NCBI GenBank assembly: GCA_035222895.1
Contig: JAVYIG010002746.1
Span: 166,176 to 230,175 of the forward strand
DNA from: Strongylocentrotus droebachiensis
Lineage: Eukaryota > Echinodermata > Echinoidea > Camarodonta > Strongylocentrotidae
DNA: 64,000 bases
Direction of reading: 5' to 3'
How positions within the stretch are numbered: the first letter of the stretch is position 1; each line of letters opens with the position of its first letter. Both the position numbers and the translations under genes were made by a program. Positions 41,458-44,506 of this stretch are shown here, one piece after another. The notes beneath the pieces are model-generated. The model saw only the letters and a list, made by a program, of their open reading frames with translations. It ran no database searches and was not told the DNA's origin.

Positions 41458-44400
41458 CCACCATTCATCCCTCTCTCTCTCTCTATCCATTGACCTACTT
41501 CGAAGTAGGTCCATGCTCTCTCACCCTCTCTCACTCTTTCTCTCTCTCCTTCTCGCTCTCCCCCCCCCCCCAGCATATCCTACCCCTCTGTGCGTATTTG
41601 GGCTTTTACAGACGTATCAATCAGATATGATTATTATTTTAACCCTTCACGTCACCATCCGAAAGACGTGACTAAGTTTAGAACCTGTGTCCTCAGCCGC
41701 AGCTGAATCAGTTTGTAACTTCCACTGTTAGTTGGATTACAATCCTTCTCAATCCATGCTAGACTATTCATATGCCAAAGAGAAATGCCATTCAAGGTCT
41801 GGCCGAAAGAAAAGTAAGGATTCGCGCTACGGTACCACACCCAAAACACAAAAGAGTGCATTGATTACGTGTTAGTACTCGAGACCTCATCGGTCGATAC
41901 TATTCTTCCCACCTTTATAAATTTCCTGGTGTATTAACCCTGTCAATATAGTGACAAAGCAGGATTCAGTTAAATATAGCTCACCCAAAACACGCAGATA
42001 TTCCTAACATATCCCATATTGACTATAGTTTATAATGTACGCTTCTATTTGCATAATTACAATGTTTGTCTATAGGATAAATACATCTATCGTGTAAAGT
42101 ATTTTTTCCCACTGTAAACGATTGATAGTAGTACTATAGAGTGGTGAAGTGTGACGTCATCAATTTTTTTTAAGTAGAAATTCTCAAAGTAATGTCCGAA
42201 TATCGAAGACCAATTGAATATATTAAGTTTTGGCTGAGATATGACCATCTGAATAAATAGATGTCATATGGGTACTCAGTGTTATAGTGGAACCAGACCA
42301 CTATACTGAGTACCCATATAGGACATATATTTATTCAGATGGTCATATGTCAGCCAATACTTAACATATTCAATTGGTTTTCGACATTCGGACATTATTT
42401 TTGATGATCTTTTGGAAAATGAAGAAAACAATTGAAAATTTTAAAATAGATTTGTATGAGGTCACAGCTTTGGTACTCTTTATCAGTAGAAGAAGTAGTA
42501 GTAGTAGTAGTGGTATAAGAATTAATAGTAGAAATAGTGGTGGTGGTGATGGTGTCCAGGGGCGGATCCGACCGCCGGCGAGGGGAGGGGGCCCAATTCG
42601 TGAGAAAAAAATATTATTTAAACATTAATTTCGAATTTTACTTTGGCCCTCCGCTTAAACTAAATGGAATGTTTTACCCAGATTCTGGTGATAAAAGTGT
42701 GCACTTTCTAAACAAATTAGGCTGTTATGATCGCTGCTACGGAACTGATTTTATAAATCCACAAATTGCCGACATGCTTGACGATGCCTCCGTGTTTTTA
42801 CTTCTCGCATTTGCTATTTTTCGCCTTTCTTTGCTGAATCAGGTTCGCTCAATATTGAATGTGGTCTCGCATTTTGCAGGGGGACTTGTCCTTGGTTGTT
42901 ATCTTTGTATTTCTCTTTAACATACTTTATCAAAAAAGAGGGGGGCTCGAGCCCCCCCCCCCCCCGGGTCCCGCCGTAGCGCGGCCCCTGTAAATTGAGT
43001 AAAGGCATGATGAATCGACAGATGGACCTGTAGCTAACTGAGTCCTGACATACTGTTGATCGTTGTAACTTGTACGCCCTACTGTAGAGTGATTATCGGC
43101 ATTTTTGTTCTAATCATATAGGCCTAAAACACAAATTATGGCTAGTTCTGACATGAAAACGACCCACATCTCGGAGCATGGCTAGCTGAACTGCGGGGCC
43201 TTGGCCTATATACGGATAAGTGAGTGCTTTTGGACCACTTCTAACTCCTGCTTTCACCCCCTTTCATTTCCTTTCCTTTCCTTTTAGAGGGGGCGGGCCC
43301 GTCGGCGCCCCCGTGTATCCGCATCTGATGGTGTCAGCTAGTAGTAGTAGTAGTAGAAGTAGTAGTAGTAGTAGCAGTAGTATTAGTATTAGGAGTAGTA
43401 GTAGTAGGAGTAGTAGTAGTAGTAGTAGAAGTAGTAGTGGTAGTAGTAGTAGTAGTAGGAGGAGGAGTAGTAGAAGAAGAAGTAGTAGAAGTAGTAGTAG
43501 TAGTTATAGTTATAGTTATAGTAATAAGGCTGTGTTTGGCGTGATATTTTAATTTGTAATATTATTTTGTTAATTTATATGAGTAAACAATACATAATTA
43601 GATTACACAAAAGGTGACACAGTCAGACCATGGGTTCTAAAGGTAGCGCAATGAGGTATAGAGTAGTGAAGTGTGACGTCATCAAAAAATCTATTTTTAG
43701 AATTTCTCAATTTTTTTCTTCATTTTCCGAAAGAGCATAACAAATAATGTCCAAATGTCGAAAGCCAGTTGAAAATGTTAAGTATTGGCGGAGATATGAC
43801 CATCTAAATAAATAGATTTCCTATAGGAGCTCAGTGTTATACTGCTCTGGCTCGTAAAGTGACATTTGGACATTATTTGTTATGCTCTTTCGGAAAATGA
43901 AGAAAAAATTGAGAAATTCTAAGAATAGATTTTTATGATGTCACAGCTTCGGTACTCTATAGAAATTGTCCTTGGAAGACTTTACGAACATGTTATGTAA
44001 TATCGAGAGAGAGAAAAAACACGACAGAGTTACTCACCCAAGAAGAAGAGGATGGCATAGAGACCAGCACCAAGGATTATTAACATGCAAAGGATAATAA
44101 GAACAATAACTGCAACAATCGCCATTTTTCGAGGTCTGTTTGTTCTTTTTCCCTCCATGTTTTTCATCACCGGGAAAGTCGAATGTTGCCTACGAGGTCC
44201 AACATCCGTCGCGTCTTGTCCCATCGGCGGCGAGCCTGGAAGCACATCACGCTGACCATTTGTTTCCATATAAGAGCCAATTTTCCCGTTGATTTTGTTC
44301 TTTTTTGGCCCAATTTCAGATCGTTGTCGTTCATTTTGCTTAATGTTCCTATTAAATGCCAAATTTTCATGGTATGTAGGTTCATCCCAGTCATCATAAT

Positions 44401-44506
44401 TTGTTGAGCGTTCGTTGTGATGGTTGCCGGGCACAGAACGGCCATTTTTCACGGTGAAAACTGGAGCCGCCGATCTTTCTGGGTCACCATAGTAGTAGTA
44501 AATTCT
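57..44506 (-). CDS. Giant multi-exon type II membrane protein with two SEA domains and at least 24 intact HYR domains (3' end outside window)
   Basis: This is a gene model built from splice sites and reading phase; the exons are listed separately. Order from the N-terminus: ~125-residue hydrophilic cytoplasmic tail, basic stop KNMEGKRTNRPRK, ~26-residue hydrophobic membrane segment, short Pro/Ala/Thr linker, SEA domain, Thr-rich linker, 14 HYR, second SEA, 2 HYR, then a tandem series of near-identical HYR. HYR domains are Ig-like beta modules of about 80 residues with two conserved cysteines, known from hyalin and other extracellular adhesion or complement-like proteins; SEA domains sit next to membranes and often self-cleave. 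A basic N-terminal flank with no signal peptide supports type II topology. The intact exons sum to about 2,390 codons. Likely role (inference): cell-surface or extracellular-layer adhesion. The first coding exon is uncertain and the C-terminus lies left of position 1. Whether the 11.5-kb exon remnant is spliced in cannot be told. Confidence 0.8.
923..1280 (+). mobile_element. tRNA-derived SINE, array unit 1
   Basis: The head TGTCGTGGTCGAGTGGTTTA has a pol III A box (TGGTCGAGTGG). The B box GGTTTGAATCC follows about 40 bp later. After a tRNA-unrelated body, the element ends ...TTGAGCGCTATATAAACAAGG and (ATT)n. The head resembles a Ser/Leu-type tRNA. Flanking TATATAG on both sides may be the target duplication. 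Confidence 0.85.
1333..1574 (-). pseudogene. HYR exon of array copy 2, frameshifted
   Basis: Same exon as its neighbours, with intact acceptor and GTAAGT donor, but 242 bp instead of 243. Near the 3' end its sequence (plus strand ACAAGGAGGGGGATG) replaces ACAAAGAAGGTGCATG, a few substitutions and one base less. The frame is lost just before the second cysteine. Being phase-symmetric, the exon could be skipped harmlessly; a sequencing or assembly error in the G-run is also possible. Confidence 0.8.
2198..2552 (+). mobile_element. SINE, array unit 2
   Basis: Copy of the same insertion, duplicated with its unit; tail has one ATT fewer than unit 1. Confidence 0.85.
2605..2847 (-). CDS. Exon: HYR domain 23 (array copy 3)
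   Basis: F-P-I-G and Y-N-A-S-D subtype, counterpart of copy 6, sharing intron markers such as GAATTCAACATAGG. Confidence 0.9.
3471..3828 (+). mobile_element. SINE, array unit 3
   Basis: Same insertion; carries CTCCCTGGGG where most units have CTCCCCGGGG. Confidence 0.85.
3881..4123 (-). CDS. Exon: HYR domain 22 (array copy 4)
   Basis: L-P-I-G and Y-Y-A-S-D subtype; counterpart of copy 1 in the 3-unit higher-order duplication. Confidence 0.9.
4747..5104 (+). mobile_element. SINE, array unit 4
   Basis: Same insertion, A and B boxes intact. Confidence 0.85.
5157..5399 (-). CDS. Exon: HYR domain 21 (array copy 5)
   Basis: L-P-I-G and Y-Y-A-S-D subtype with V-V-V-S; encoded protein identical to copies 1 and 4. 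Confidence 0.9.
6023..6377 (+). mobile_element. SINE, array unit 5
   Basis: Same insertion; shortened ATT tail as in unit 2. Confidence 0.85.
6430..6672 (-). CDS. Exon: HYR domain 20 (array copy 6)
   Basis: F-P-I-G and Y-N-A-S-D with V-V-V-S: a subtype shared only with copy 3. Both also share one fewer ATT in the adjoining SINE tail. Confidence 0.9.
7296..7653 (+). mobile_element. SINE, array unit 6
   Basis: Same insertion; private variant CTCTCTACCCAGG in the body. Confidence 0.85.
7706..7948 (-). CDS. Exon: HYR domain 19 (array copy 7)
   Basis: Same V-V-I-S subtype as copies 8 and 9. The downstream repeat unit carries a few private bases that distinguish it. Confidence 0.9.
8572..8929 (+). 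mobile_element. SINE, array unit 7
   Basis: Same insertion; GCAAGTTTGCG variant shared with units 8 and 9. Confidence 0.85.
8982..9224 (-). CDS. Exon: HYR domain 18 (array copy 8)
   Basis: Protein identical to array copy 9 (F-P-I-G, Y-N-A-S-D, V-V-I-S subtype); 243 bp, phase 1-1, donor GTAAGT. Confidence 0.9.
9848..10205 (+). mobile_element. SINE, array unit 8
   Basis: Same insertion; GCAAGTTTGCG variant with CTCCCCGGGG. Confidence 0.85.
10258..10500 (-). CDS. Exon: HYR domain 17 (array copy 9)
   Basis: 81 codons, phase 1-1. Reads D-N-E-K-P-V-I-S-G-C-P-S-D-Q-N-V-T-T-D-F-G, core P-T-A-T-D-N-S-G-N-H-T-L, then F-P-I-G-N-N-T-V-T-Y-N-A-S-D. Ends F-F-V-V-I-S, the subtype shared by array copies 7-9. 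Confidence 0.9.
11124..11481 (+). mobile_element. SINE, array unit 9
   Basis: Same insertion; private AAGGTAAAGGG variant just before the B box. Confidence 0.85.
11534..11650 (-). pseudogene. Truncated HYR exon at the right end of the tandem array
   Basis: The 3' half of an array-type HYR exon, with its GTAAGT donor, is intact up to about 11637. Homology then stops and the 5' half with its acceptor is missing, replaced by a T-run and unrelated sequence. It marks the breakpoint of the array. Without an acceptor it is probably not spliced. Confidence 0.8.
11651..12302. other. Intronic sequence, no gene recognised
   Basis: It follows the array breakpoint. Two long overlapping open frames lie on opposite strands (11714-12100 minus, 11778-12113 plus), but neither shows a recognisable domain or splice context. 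GCGGCCTTTA and TAAAGGCCGC form an inverted pair near 12090-12150, which suggests a decayed repeat. Confidence 0.5.
12303..12808 (+). mobile_element. Dispersed repeat with three internal ~140-bp repeats
   Basis: Three degenerate units begin with TGACC/TGAGCCCTGTGACC-like sequence near 12314, 12461 and 12600. Each carries TTCATTGGCTCTGCAAG and GAATCCAT(C/G) motifs. It ends CAGACAACCAGAAAACATAATGCC..., the same type of 3' end as the repeat in every HYR array unit. Non-autonomous; class unknown. Confidence 0.65.
12835..13077 (-). CDS. Exon: HYR domain 16
   Basis: 81 codons, phase 1-1, donor GTAAGT, acceptor AG inside CTATGAAG. Open throughout but without an internal Met. Reads D-D-E-N-P-V-I-S-G-C-P-S-D-Q-Y-V-T-T-D-I-G, core P-T-A-T-D-N-S-G-N-Q-T-L, then F-P-I-G-N-N-T-V-T-Y-P-S-T-D-G-A-G-N-T-E-V-C. 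It is the closest relative of the tandem-array exons and a likely sister of their ancestor. Confidence 0.87.
13747..13992 (-). CDS. Exon: HYR domain 15
   Basis: 82 codons, phase 1-1, acceptor ATTTGCAG, donor GTGAGT. Reads D-T-E-A-P-M-I-R-N-C-P-S, core P-M-A-T-D-N-F-G-V-I (Phe replaces the usual Ser of D-N-S-G), then L-L-I-G-S-T-M-V-T-Y-T-F-T-D-G-S-R-N, ending S-C-S-F-N-V-T-V-I. Confidence 0.88.
14389..14564 (-). CDS. Exon: SEA domain 2, part c, with G-S-I-I-A strand
   Basis: 176 bp, phase 2 to 1, acceptor CCTATTCCAG, donor GTAATA. Opens N-G-S-I-I-A-S-F-A-V-N-L-E, the cleavage-strand position; GSIIA departs from GSVVV more than SEA 1 does, so self-cleavage is less certain. Continues V-T-T-Q-M-I-S-N-S-I-N-N-G-I-E and ends in a Ser-rich V-V-P-G-S-S-S-I-P-Q tail leading into HYR 15. 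Confidence 0.85.
14878..14939 (-). CDS. Exon: SEA domain 2, part b
   Basis: 62 bp, phase 0 to 2, acceptor TTCTGGTAG, donor GTAAGA. Reads F-D-A-I-F-E-P-L-G-S-Q-Y-I-G-T-S-V-N-G-F. It is only recognisable as coding because it joins both neighbours in phase. Confidence 0.84.
14982..15019. repeat. (TA)n microsatellite
   Basis: Pure TA run in the intron between SEA 2 parts a and b. The rest of the intron shows nothing recognisable. Confidence 0.95.
15429..15544 (-). CDS. Exon: SEA domain 2, part a
   Basis: 116 bp, acceptor TTCTTATTGCAG, donor GTGAGT, phase 1 to 0. It reads N-S-S-A-T-V-V-G-S-L-V-I-A-G-T-F-S-A-E-L, then T-S-E-L-Y-Q-S-T-A-A-S-L-V-S-G. This is the first strand and helix of a SEA fold placed between HYR 14 and HYR 15. 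Confidence 0.85.
15970..16212 (-). CDS. Exon: HYR domain 14
   Basis: 81 codons, phase 1-1, donor GTAAGT. Reads D-K-E-M-P-V-I-S-G-C-P-S-S-I-Y-V-N-A-D-S-G, core P-T-A-S-D-N-S-G-F-Q, then F-P-V-G-A-T-N-V-T-Y-I-S-T-D-D-A-G-N, ending S-C-S-F-D-V-R-V-I. Its phase-1 donor feeds SEA domain 2. Confidence 0.9.
16574..16816 (-). CDS. Exon: HYR domain 13 (duplication copy A)
   Basis: 81 codons, phase 1-1, donor GTAAGT. Reads D-N-E-R-P-V-I-S-G-C-P-S-P-L-S-V-N-T-D-S-G, core P-T-A-S-D-N-S-G-V-Q, then L-P-I-G-S-T-T-V-T-Y-T-S-T-D-V-I-G-N. Confidence 0.9.
17308..17553 (-). CDS. Exon: HYR domain 12 (duplication copy A)
   Basis: 82 codons, phase 1-1, donor GTGAGT. Reads D-M-Q-D-P-T-I-S-S-C-P-P-S, core P-T-A-S-D-N-S-G-S-V-S-L, then F-P-I-G-S-T-R-V-T-Y-T-A-T-D-G-S-G-N, ending T-C-T-F-D-I-A-V-H. 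Confidence 0.9.
18120..18356 (-). CDS. Exon: HYR domain 11 (duplication copy A)
   Basis: 79 codons, phase 1-1, donor GTAAAT. Core P-S-A-T-D-L-S-G-D-V and S-I-G-Q-V-N-V-T-A-S-A-T-D-S-S-E-N; copy B has G-N in place of E-N. Confidence 0.88.
19122..19346 (-). CDS. Exon: HYR domain 10 (short form, duplication copy A)
   Basis: 75 codons, phase 1-1, donor GTGGGT. Differs from HYR 6 by only a few residues (D-V-E-N versus D-L-E-N at the start, V-I-A-M versus V-V-A-M near the end). Confidence 0.9.
19894..20136 (-). CDS. Exon: HYR domain 9 (duplication copy B)
   Basis: 81 codons, phase 1-1, donor GTAAGT. Reads D-N-E-R-P-V-I-S-G-C-P-S-P-L-S-V, core P-T-A-S-D-N-S-G-A-Q, then L-P-I-G-S-T-T-V-T-Y-T-S-T-D-V-T-G-N-S-E-T-C. 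Paralogue of HYR 13; its acceptor is CCATAG rather than CCACAG. Confidence 0.9.
20612..20857 (-). CDS. Exon: HYR domain 8 (duplication copy B)
   Basis: 82 codons, phase 1-1, donor GTGAGT. Reads D-M-Q-D-P-T-I-S-S-C-P-P-T-Q-S-V-N-T-D, core P-T-A-S-D-N-S-G, then F-P-I-G-S-T-R-V-T-Y-T-A-T-D-S-S-G-N, ending T-C-T-F-D-I-A-V-H. Paralogue of HYR 12. Confidence 0.9.
21468..21704 (-). CDS. Exon: HYR domain 7 (duplication copy B)
   Basis: 79 codons, phase 1-1, donor GTAAAT. Reads D-T-T-A-P-T-I-T-C-P-D-D-I-S, core P-L-A-T-D-L-S-G-D-V, then S-I-G-Q-V-N-V-T-A-S-A-T-D-S-S-G-N-Q-A-S-C. Paralogue of HYR 11. Confidence 0.88.
22429..23308. mobile_element. 880-bp palindromic foldback transposon, Tc1/mariner-like ends
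   Basis: The ends are CAGTGCGTCCCAGAAAAAAC and its reverse complement GTTTTTTCTGGGACGCACTG, and the two ~430-bp arms are near-complementary over their whole length around a centre near 22870. The flanks are TATA on both sides. Copy A of the segmental duplication has the uninterrupted site at about 19072. The TA-rich target and end sequence suggest a Tc1/mariner-related non-autonomous element (inference). Confidence 0.85.
23364..23588 (-). CDS. Exon: HYR domain 6 (short 75-residue form, duplication copy B)
   Basis: 75 codons, phase 1-1, donor GTGGGT. Reads D-L-E-N-P-V-V-L-C-P-A-D-I-T, core T-A-T-D-N-S-E-M, then V-V-L-G-T-N-T-V-T-V-V-A-M-D-P-S-G-N. It is nearly identical to HYR 10 at 19122-19346; both lack about five residues compared with the other repeats. 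Confidence 0.9.
24116..24352 (-). CDS. Exon: HYR domain 5
   Basis: 79 codons, phase 1-1, acceptor TAATGCAG, donor GTGAGG. Reads D-E-E-A-P-S-I-T-C-P-D-N-I-T, core G-P-F-A-S-D-N-S-G, then L-W-P-I-G-I-Q-T-V-T-G-T-A-V-D-G-S-G-N, ending R-C-T-F-W-V-N-V-Q. Confidence 0.9.
24370..24800 (-). mobile_element. 3' end of a CR1/L2-type LINE (RT C-terminus plus 3' UTR)
   Basis: Reverse strand 24790 to 24583 reads H-Y-T-R-H-A-N-D-L-Y-I-P-L-L, then R-R-S-V-R-Y-S-G-V-I-T-W-N-A-I-P and S-F-K-R-K-Y-K-N-Y-L to a stop. That is the signature C-terminus of CR1/L2/Daphne-group reverse transcriptase proteins (H-x-Y-x-T-R...S-x-x-Y-x-G-x-x-x-W-N-x-[IL]-P...F-K-x-x-L/Y). A 3' UTR follows and ends in (GAAT)n at 24372-24390, a typical tail. 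Strongly 5'-truncated. Confidence 0.82.
25199..25435 (-). CDS. Exon: HYR domain 4
   Basis: 79 codons, phase 1-1, donor GTAAGT. Reads D-S-E-L-P-I-I-T-C-P-A-S-I, core T-A-A-D-N-S-G-D-P-P, then L-S-F-G-T-L-T-V-V-A-I-A-T-D-S-S-E-N, ending S-C-N-F-T-V-Q-I-V. Confidence 0.9.
26463..26626. repeat. Hairpin repeat, ~75-bp arms
   Basis: TATATTGACTGCTTT...ACCTGCTATGACCCC on the left is complemented by GGGGTCATAGCAGGT...AAAGCAGTCAATATA on the right, with a GC-rich loop containing GGCGCAAGCGCC. Small foldback element in the HYR 3-4 intron. Confidence 0.8.
26750..26989 (-). CDS. Exon: HYR domain 3
   Basis: 80 codons, phase 1-1, donor GTGAGT. Reads D-N-E-A-P-T-V-E-C-P-A-T-I-E-V-S-T-D-V-G, core V-L-G-Q-D-N-S-G, then L-A-I-G-T-T-T-V-V-V-T-A-L-D-Q-S-G-N, ending Q-C-S-F-N-V-I-V-F. 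Confidence 0.9.
27485..27908. mobile_element. Possible MITE with ACTTGCCAAC ends
   Basis: CATACTTGCCAACATTTGAA on the left and GTTGGCAAGTCTGG on the right form a short terminal inverted repeat around ~420 bp with higher GC than its surroundings. No coding sequence seen. Confidence 0.5.
27961..27991. repeat. Poly-C/T tract
   Basis: Nearly pure C run interrupted by one CTC; splits the HYR 2-3 intron. Confidence 0.95.
28120..28359 (-). CDS. Exon: HYR domain 2
   Basis: 80 codons, phase 1-1, acceptor TCAATAG, weaker donor GTACTT. Reads D-I-E-A-P-V-A-I-C-P-E-D-I-T, then R-G-T-D-N-S-G-T-I-S-S-I-N and F-A-I-G-S-H-V-I-T-V-T-V-V-D-P-A-G, ending Q-C-T-F-V-I-V-V-Q. Confidence 0.88.
28441..28629 (-). 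mobile_element. Foldback element enclosing a tRNA-like (B-box) sequence
   Basis: AAACATATTTGTGGCTTACACCC and GGGTGTAAGCCACACATATGTTT face each other across ~140 bp. On the minus strand the interior has a pol III B-box-like GGTTCAAATCCC after two short GACAGTGGTGGTA/AACAGTGGTGGTA repeats. It could be a SINE fragment inside a MITE or a SINE with inverted flanks. Confidence 0.6.
28997..29233 (-). CDS. Exon: HYR domain 1
   Basis: 79 codons, phase 1-1, donor GTAAGT. Begins D-E-E-P-P-V-L-V-C-P-D-D-V, has the core W-T-S-P-T-A-T-D-N-S-G and P-I-G-S-R-N-I-T-V-T-A-T-D-S-S-G-N, and ends A-E-C-V-I-V-A-T-V-V. Both HYR cysteines are present. Confidence 0.9.
29498..30615 (+). mobile_element. ~1.1-kb element with CAGGGTTCTTGTTAAT terminal inverted repeats and a C-terminal coding remnant
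   Basis: Left end CAGGGTTCTTGTTAATAGCC; right end ...TTAACAAGAACCCTG. TATAAA lies at both outer flanks. Inside, after a ~31-bp A run, plus-strand 29609-29818 is open to a stop and reads an acidic tail with D-I-L-G-L-D-E-D-L-L-S-Q-S-S-D-S-E-M-E. The CAGGG ends resemble hAT-class DNA transposons. The protein is not identified and may be the element's own or a captured host tail. Confidence 0.65.
31352..31437. repeat. Imperfect ~31-bp inverted repeat
   Basis: CACTGCTCTTTAAACACTCA... faces ...TGAGCGTTCAAAGAGCAGTG around a CGTACGTA-containing loop. Confidence 0.65.
32923..33006. repeat. Perfect 36-bp-arm hairpin
   Basis: Arms 32923-32958 and 32971-33006 are exact reverse complements around a 12-bp loop. 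The lack of any mismatch suggests recent origin. Confidence 0.9.
34142..34216 (-). CDS. Exon: Thr-rich linker between SEA 1 and the HYR chain
   Basis: A 75-bp phase 1-1 exon bounded by CTATCAACAG and GTTTGT. It reads S-V-D-V-E-T-T-T-V-T-E-T-P-A-T-T-I-A-P-S-T-K-T-P, a mucin-like stretch suited to O-glycosylation (inference). It joins in frame with D-V on the SEA side and D-E-E-P-P on the HYR side. It lies antisense to an unrelated open frame on the plus strand. Confidence 0.7.
34351..34682. mobile_element. hAT-type MITE with perfect 8-bp target duplication
   Basis: Ends CAGGGGCGTAAATCC and GGATTTACGCCCCTG are exact inverted repeats, flanked on both sides by CCTCCTCC. Inside are C- and G-runs and two copies of TTATTCAGCGGTCGGCTGAG. 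The 8-bp duplication and CAGGGGCG ends are hAT hallmarks; the target is itself CCT-rich, which weakens the duplication slightly. Confidence 0.8.
34783..34824. repeat. (TC)n microsatellite
   Basis: CT-rich tract just right of the hAT-type MITE in the intron between SEA 1 and the Thr-rich exon. Similar tracts occur at 35665-35702, 38877-38911 and 41424-41453. Confidence 0.9.
35162..35391 (-). CDS. Exon: SEA domain 1, part c, with G-S-V-I-V cleavage-type motif
   Basis: 230 bp, phase 2 to 1, acceptor TTTTCACAG, donor GTAATG. It opens T-Q-G-S-V-I-V-N-F-T-I-N-L, the SEA strand that in mucins carries G|SVVV, where the Gly-Ser bond self-cleaves. After a Ser/Thr-rich loop it continues with S-I-D-D-Q-I-N-S-V-R-G-Q-V and ends L-S-V-T-D. 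Cleavage here would leave the HYR chain held non-covalently (inference from the SEA family). Confidence 0.85.
35964..36031 (-). CDS. Exon: SEA domain 1, part b
   Basis: 68 bp, phase 0 to 2, acceptor GGTATAG, donor GTAAGT. It reads M-D-A-V-F-L-N...Y-N-G-T-V-V-N-G-F. This matches the middle SEA exon at 14878-14939 (F-D-A-I-F-E-P...Y-I-G-T-S-V-N-G-F) in both sequence and intron phase. Confidence 0.84.
36560..36795. mobile_element. Foldback MITE family, copy a (partial)
   Basis: Begins TAGAGTGGTGAAGTGTGACGTCATC, contains TATGACCATCTGAAT and ends in the hairpin GTTATAGTGCTCTGGTTC / GAACCAGAGCACTATAAC. Right arm of the full family is missing. Confidence 0.8.
37187..38340. mobile_element. ~1.15-kb non-autonomous DNA transposon with oriented subterminal repeats
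   Basis: Ends TATAGGTTTTCCCGGCC and GGCGGGAAAACCTATA are inverted repeats. The left third has about seven CATTCAA-type motifs (37222-37495). The right third has about the same number of TTGAATG motifs in opposite orientation (38089-38290). The middle is AT-rich and noncoding. Such arrays resemble transposase-binding subterminal repeats (inference). Confidence 0.75.
38419..38500 (+). mobile_element. SINE 3' end with (ATT)n tail
   Basis: AAGCGCTTAGAGACTTCGG...AAGCGCTTTATAAGTAAC followed by 12 or so ATT units. Same tail architecture as the array SINE but a different subfamily. Confidence 0.75.
38572..38684 (-). CDS. Exon: SEA domain 1, part a
   Basis: 113 bp, acceptor TGTTTTGCAG, donor GTTAGT, phase 1 to 0. 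It encodes VGVELDATVKLSN...QYQELSQTFTNT, the first beta strand and helix of a SEA fold, where residues like L-x-x-x-F-x-x-x-[LM]-D lead into the next exon. It aligns in layout with the first exon of SEA domain 2 at 15429-15544. Confidence 0.82.
39069..39116 (-). CDS. Exon: short Pro/Val linker before SEA domain 1
   Basis: A 48-bp phase 1-1 exon with a good pyrimidine-rich acceptor (TTATTCTCTCGCAG) and a consensus GTGAGT donor. It reads Q-P-D-V-P-V-T-P-R-P-V-M-A-V-V. Joined to the next exon it gives A-V-V-V-G-V-E-L-D, the entry into the first SEA strand. Confidence 0.68.
39481..39670. mobile_element. Small foldback element with 28-bp internal direct repeats
   Basis: CAGGGCCCCGTCTTATAAAG... 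faces CTTTGTAAGACTGAGCC. Between them GATATTAATCACAACTTATT recurs three times at 28-bp spacing from 39508, and the right half holds the inverse GATCCAAATCAATCGCAAC. Confidence 0.65.
40440..40879. mobile_element. Partial copy of the 880-bp foldback transposon
   Basis: Matches the left arm of the element at 22429 from TTTTATCATAACTTAA onward (GGCGGGCGGTATCTGAATTTC is shared), then jumps to the right terminus TCTGGGACGCACTG. The left terminus and most of the second arm are absent. Confidence 0.8.
40917..40952 (-). CDS. Exon: short Ala/Thr/Pro juxtamembrane linker
   Basis: A 36-bp phase 1-1 exon between a TTTTTTTATGAAG acceptor and a GTATTA donor, reading G-P-F-A-A-T-S-P-A-A-T-T. It links the membrane segment to the next linker in frame. 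So small an exon is supported mainly by phase and composition; the donor is not a strong consensus. Confidence 0.6.
42135..42482. mobile_element. Foldback MITE family, copy b (full length)
   Basis: ~348 bp, palindromic through most of its length: TATAGAGTGGTGAAGTGTGAC...GATATGACCATCTGAATAA...loop...TTATTCAGATGGTCATATG...GTCACAGCTTTGGTACTC. Centre near 42290. Confidence 0.85.
42490..42552. repeat. (AGT)n/(GGT)n-rich microsatellite
   Basis: AGTAGTAGTAGTAGTAG then AATAGTGGTGGTGGTGATGG, directly before the next element. Confidence 0.85.
42557..42990. mobile_element. Possible hAT-like element, CAGGGGC ends
   Basis: Left CAGGGGCGGATCCGACC; right ...GTAGCGCGGCCCCTG; long C-run near the right end. 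The terminal repeat is short and no clear target duplication is seen, so it may be chimeric or decayed. An open frame on the plus strand from 42537 has no recognised domain. Confidence 0.45.
43338..43528. repeat. (AGT)n microsatellite, ~190 bp
   Basis: Imperfect AGT/AGG/AGA triplet run ending in TATAGT units. The Ser/Arg-rich open frame over it is a consequence of the repeat. Confidence 0.95.
43657..43961. mobile_element. Foldback MITE family, copy c (full length)
   Basis: TATAGAGTAGTGAAGTGTGAC... to ...TGTCACAGCTTCGGTACTCTATAG. ACATTTGGACATTATTTGTTATGCTCTTTC on the right arm mirrors the left, and the centre is shorter than in copy b. It lies only ~75 bp from the transmembrane exon. Confidence 0.85.
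44038..44506 (-). CDS. Exon: cytoplasmic tail and transmembrane segment of the SEA-HYR protein
   Basis: About 156 codons, opening R-I-Y-Y-Y-G-D-P-E-R-S after a TTCTTAG acceptor (an AG two bases further in is also usable) and ending phase 1 before GTGAGT. The first ~125 residues are polar, rich in Asn, Arg and Lys, and include tyrosines in DEPTYHENLAF that could be phosphorylated (inference). Residues ~128-153 are a strong hydrophobic helix (MAIVAVIVLIILCMLIILG...) preceded by KRTNRPRK, a positive-inside arrangement for type II topology. The exon runs into L-F-F-L-G, which joins the next linker exon. Confidence 0.82.

Noticed and set aside
43220-43552. Ser-rich 110-codon frame
   Set aside because: Translation of an (AGT)n microsatellite.
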